A stretch of DNA of 5,737 nt. Origin: Acidobacteriota bacterium (GTDB lineage: Bacteria > Acidobacteriota > Terriglobia > 20CM-2-55-15). The stretch covers positions 1 through 5,737 of the forward strand of contig QHXA01000379.1 in the NCBI GenBank assembly GCA_003222755.1, in the 5' to 3' direction. The translations under genes and the position numbers were made by a program. Shown here in pieces: positions 5,083 to 5,737 of the stretch. The first letter of the stretch is position 1, and each line of letters opens with the position of its first letter. A model generated the notes under the pieces. That model did no database searches. It had not been told where the DNA came from and saw only the letters and a list, made by a program, of their open reading frames with translations.

Positions 5083-5086
5083 GGAG
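5083..5086 (+). promoter_or_regulatory. Ribosome binding site that sets the [2Fe-2S] subunit start
   Basis: GGAG within GGTGGAG, 6 nt before the ATG at 5093. It supports that ATG over the GTG at 5060, which would add 11 residues not expected in the family, and over the ATG at 5102. Confidence 0.65.
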
Positions 5087-5092
5087 TCAATC

Positions 5093-5602
5093 ATGGCAAC
5101 CATGCTGAAGATCAAAGTCAACGAACAGGTGCGGACAGTCTCATCTGCGCCAGACACGCCGCTGCTATACGTTCTGACCGATGAACTGAACCTGCAAGGG
5201 CCGCGGTTTGGCTGCGGTCTCGGCCAGTGCGGATCGTGTTCGGTACTCGTGAACGGAGTGGAAACACGATCGTGCATGACGAAGGTCTCTGCCGTCGTGG
5301 GCAAGTCCGTCACAACTCTCGAAGGGCTGCCGGCATGGTATGCAGCCCAAAAGAAAATCACTAACGCTCCTGCCCTTCATCCCGTTCAACAAGCAATGAT
5401 CGATGAACAGGCGGTACAGTGTGGCTACTGTTTCAACGGCATGATCATCAAGGCTTCAGAACTCCTCTCGAAAACGCCGCAGCCCACCGAATCGCAAATT
5501 CGTTCGGCCATGAACGGACATCTCTGCAGGTGCGGAACATATCCTCGAGTGTTGAAGGCAATTCAACGGGCATCTCTTGTGATGAAGGCGGTGGCGAAAT
5601 GA
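5093..5602 (+). CDS. [2Fe-2S] small subunit of a molybdenum hydroxylase (xanthine dehydrogenase/isoquinoline 1-oxidoreductase type)
   Basis: A 169-residue electron-transfer subunit that carries two [2Fe-2S] clusters and passes electrons from a molybdopterin subunit to an acceptor. The N-terminal plant-type ferredoxin domain has C41-x4-C46-x2-C49 and C61. The C-terminal four-helix domain has C110-x2-C113 and C145-x-C147, in the typical VQCGYC and HLCRCGTY contexts. All eight cluster cysteines are present. The length is typical for the stand-alone small subunit (about 150-170). Its stop overlaps the start of the next gene by 4 nt (ATGA), implying translational coupling with the molybdopterin subunit. 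Having no signal peptide of its own, it would be exported folded together with its TAT-signal-bearing partner, as known for related enzymes. With no FAD-subunit gene between them, the pair resembles two-subunit isoquinoline 1-oxidoreductase-type or aldehyde-oxidising enzymes, but the substrate cannot be read from this part. Confidence 0.93.
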   Translation: MATMLKIKVNEQVRTVSSAPDTPLLYVLTDELNLQGPRFGCGLGQCGSCSVLVNGVETRSCMTKVSAVVGKSVTTLEGLPAWYAAQKKITNAPALHPVQQAMIDEQAVQCGYCFNGMIIKASELLSKTPQPTESQIRSAMNGHLCRCGTYPRVLKAIQRASLVMKAVAK

Positions 5603-5737
5603 GCAATCGTCGCGAATTCATCAAGGCTGGTGGAGCGCTCGTCGTTGGTTTCTCTCTAGGCGATGCACTCCTCGCTCAAGACCGGTTGGCGCCTGCTGCG
5701 CGTTCACTCGACCCGAAGCAAATTGATACATGCCTCG
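5599..5737 (+). CDS. Molybdopterin-binding large subunit, TAT-exported, N-terminal fragment
   Basis: Only the first 46 residues are in the window; the frame is open to the right edge. They form a twin-arginine signal peptide, SNRREFIKA (2-10) followed by GGALVVGFSLGDALLA (11-26), then a mature start ending SLDPKQIDTCL. This matches the beginning of periplasmic molybdopterin-binding subunits related to isoquinoline 1-oxidoreductase beta chain. Its ATG overlaps the stop of the [2Fe-2S] subunit gene by 4 nt. The family's usual length is about 700 residues, so nearly all of the catalytic protein, including the molybdopterin-binding segments and active-site Glu, lies outside. The identification rests on the signal peptide plus the neighbour. 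Confidence 0.8.
   Translation, partial: MSNRREFIKAGGALVVGFSLGDALLAQDRLAPAARSLDPKQIDTCL

Noticed and set aside
4603..5184. 193-residue plus-strand frame crossing the divergent promoter region
   Set aside because: Antisense to the secreted protein gene, then running through the intergenic region into the [2Fe-2S] gene out of frame; not a plausible gene.

Overview
The window reads as a piece of a moderately GC-rich bacterial chromosome, most likely a soil Acidobacteriota (Bryobacterales/Solibacter-like). This is inferred from the gene styles: an OprB-like porin with RGxSDxLGLAGF and QFMNW signatures, a secreted beta-sandwich plus TPR protein, a small secreted 'VRWDIIN' protein, a metallo-beta-lactamase-fold protein with a TSADPDH motif, and a two-gene TAT-linked molybdenum hydroxylase. 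No phage, plasmid, CRISPR, rRNA or tRNA feature is visible.

Layout. Five genes lie on the minus strand, in transcription order: a small secreted protein of unknown function (4904-4374), a secreted TPR protein (4250-3093), a BtpA/SgcQ-family TIM-barrel protein (2766-1990), an exported metallo-beta-lactamase-fold protein (1694-678), and an outer-membrane carbohydrate porin that runs off the left edge (619-1). On the plus strand, starting at 5093, are the [2Fe-2S] subunit of a molybdenum hydroxylase and, overlapping it by 4 nt, the beginning of its TAT-exported molybdopterin subunit, which runs off the right edge. The 188-bp divergent region 4905-5092 holds a plausible sigma70-type promoter for the minus-strand genes, two inverted repeats that look like operators, and the ribosome binding sites of both flanking genes.

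The most unusual content is intergenic. Two copies of a 222-229 bp, non-coding, hairpin-rich element (1715-1943 and 2861-3082) sit in the same orientation on either side of the btpA-like gene. Each has terminal inverted repeats that themselves contain a small hairpin, and four further internal hairpins. The left third of the two copies is nearly identical. The right part differs in sequence but keeps most of its hairpins through paired changes in both arms. They behave like MITE/REP-type elements selected for structure. Each begins just after the stop codon of a minus-strand gene, so they may also act as 3'-end or inter-cistronic RNA structures.

How the genes work together is only partly clear. 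Four of the five minus-strand products carry signal peptides (periplasm or outer membrane); the BtpA-like protein is cytosolic. The spacing of the metallo-beta-lactamase-fold gene and the porin (58 bp) fits co-transcription. The molybdenum hydroxylase pair is a separate, divergent operon.
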